Source of the DNA: Carnobacterium sp. 17-4
Lineage (GTDB): Bacteria > Bacillota > Bacilli > Lactobacillales > Carnobacteriaceae
Reading direction: 5' to 3'
Length of the DNA stretch: 64,000 nucleotides
Assembly: GCF_000195575.1 (NCBI RefSeq)
Contig: NC_015391.1
Location: forward strand, 612,501-676,500
Position numbers and translations under genes: made by a program. Shown here one piece after another: positions 63,955 to 64,000 of the stretch. Each line of letters opens with the position of its first letter. Positions within the stretch are counted from its first letter, which is position 1. The notes below the pieces were generated by a model. It worked only from the letters and a program-made list of their open reading frames with translations. It searched no databases and was not told where the DNA came from.

Positions 63955-64000
63955 GAATCCTGTAATCAATGGACTGAAAAGTCTGTTGGTTACGGGATTC
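63955..64000 (+). terminator. Probable terminator after recN (cut by window end)
   Basis: GAATCCTGTAATCA and TGGTTACGGGATTC pair over 14 bp with two G-U pairs. The T-run would lie beyond the last base. Confidence 0.7.

Overview
The window is a 64 kb piece of a low-GC Gram-positive (Firmicutes, Lactobacillales) chromosome. It most resembles Carnobacterium or a close relative. Three points support this: strong AGGAGG-type ribosome binding sites and intrinsic terminators throughout; Bacillus/Listeria-like gene order combined with lactic-acid-bacterial features (lactate oxidase, pepQ/ccpA, a fused rph-rdgB gene, no dxs beside ispA); and genes for the N-acetyl branch of meso-diaminopimelate synthesis, which enterococci and streptococci usually lack. 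The genus is an inference, not a direct reading.

Layout. 1-1916: the 3' part of a 23S rRNA gene, a 5S rRNA gene and the operon terminator. 1917-2338: no protein gene, but a strongly folded nested inverted-repeat element. 2339-4193: lactate oxidase, and a divergent HxlR regulator. 4194-8172: a phenylalanine T-box leader and pheST. 8253-14570: amino-acid permease, rnhC, zapA, cvpA, mutS2 and trxA. 14586-16128: an Rgg-like regulator, a divergent 22-codon short hydrophobic peptide gene and an orphan 88-residue protein, together looking like a peptide quorum-sensing locus. 16219-20532: hydrolase, hemolysin-III-type membrane protein, UV endonuclease, a 53-residue membrane peptide, a small RNA with a tRNA-like 3' half, and a YflT-like stress protein. 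20660-26446: ABC exporter, yslB, murI, an rph-rdgB fusion and a phosphodiesterase. 26580-29070: cbpB-dapH-deacetylase. 29068-32299: ltaA-ugtP (lipoteichoic acid anchor) and an MscS channel. 32641-36209: ytxGH, pepQ and ccpA. 36208-39048: a class A penicillin-binding protein. 39258-42362: a long attenuated leader, with an aromatic-rich leader peptide, in front of a TrpXYZ-type ABC transporter. 42370-50214: trhO, tag, an NlpC/P60 hydrolase, a lipid kinase, pepF, a VanZ-like protein and yebC. 50346-54398: the complete comGA-GG competence pilus operon. 54484-64000: pepP-like peptidase, efp, yqhY, nusB, folD, xseAB, ispA, tlyA-like gene, argR and recN.

Most genes are housekeeping: translation (pheST, efp, rRNA, trhO, yebC), repair (mutS2, uvsE, tag, xseAB, recN), wall and envelope (murI, dapH, PBP, ugtP-ltaA), and isoprenoid/folate metabolism. 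The parts most worth a second look are noncoding or very small: the Rgg/short-peptide locus at 14.6-16.1 kb, the four-segment attenuator and aromatic leader peptide at 39.26-39.6 kb, the tRNA-like small RNA at 19.63-19.76 kb, and the folded element just downstream of the rRNA operon at 1.98-2.15 kb. No CRISPR array, insertion sequence, prophage or origin was seen.
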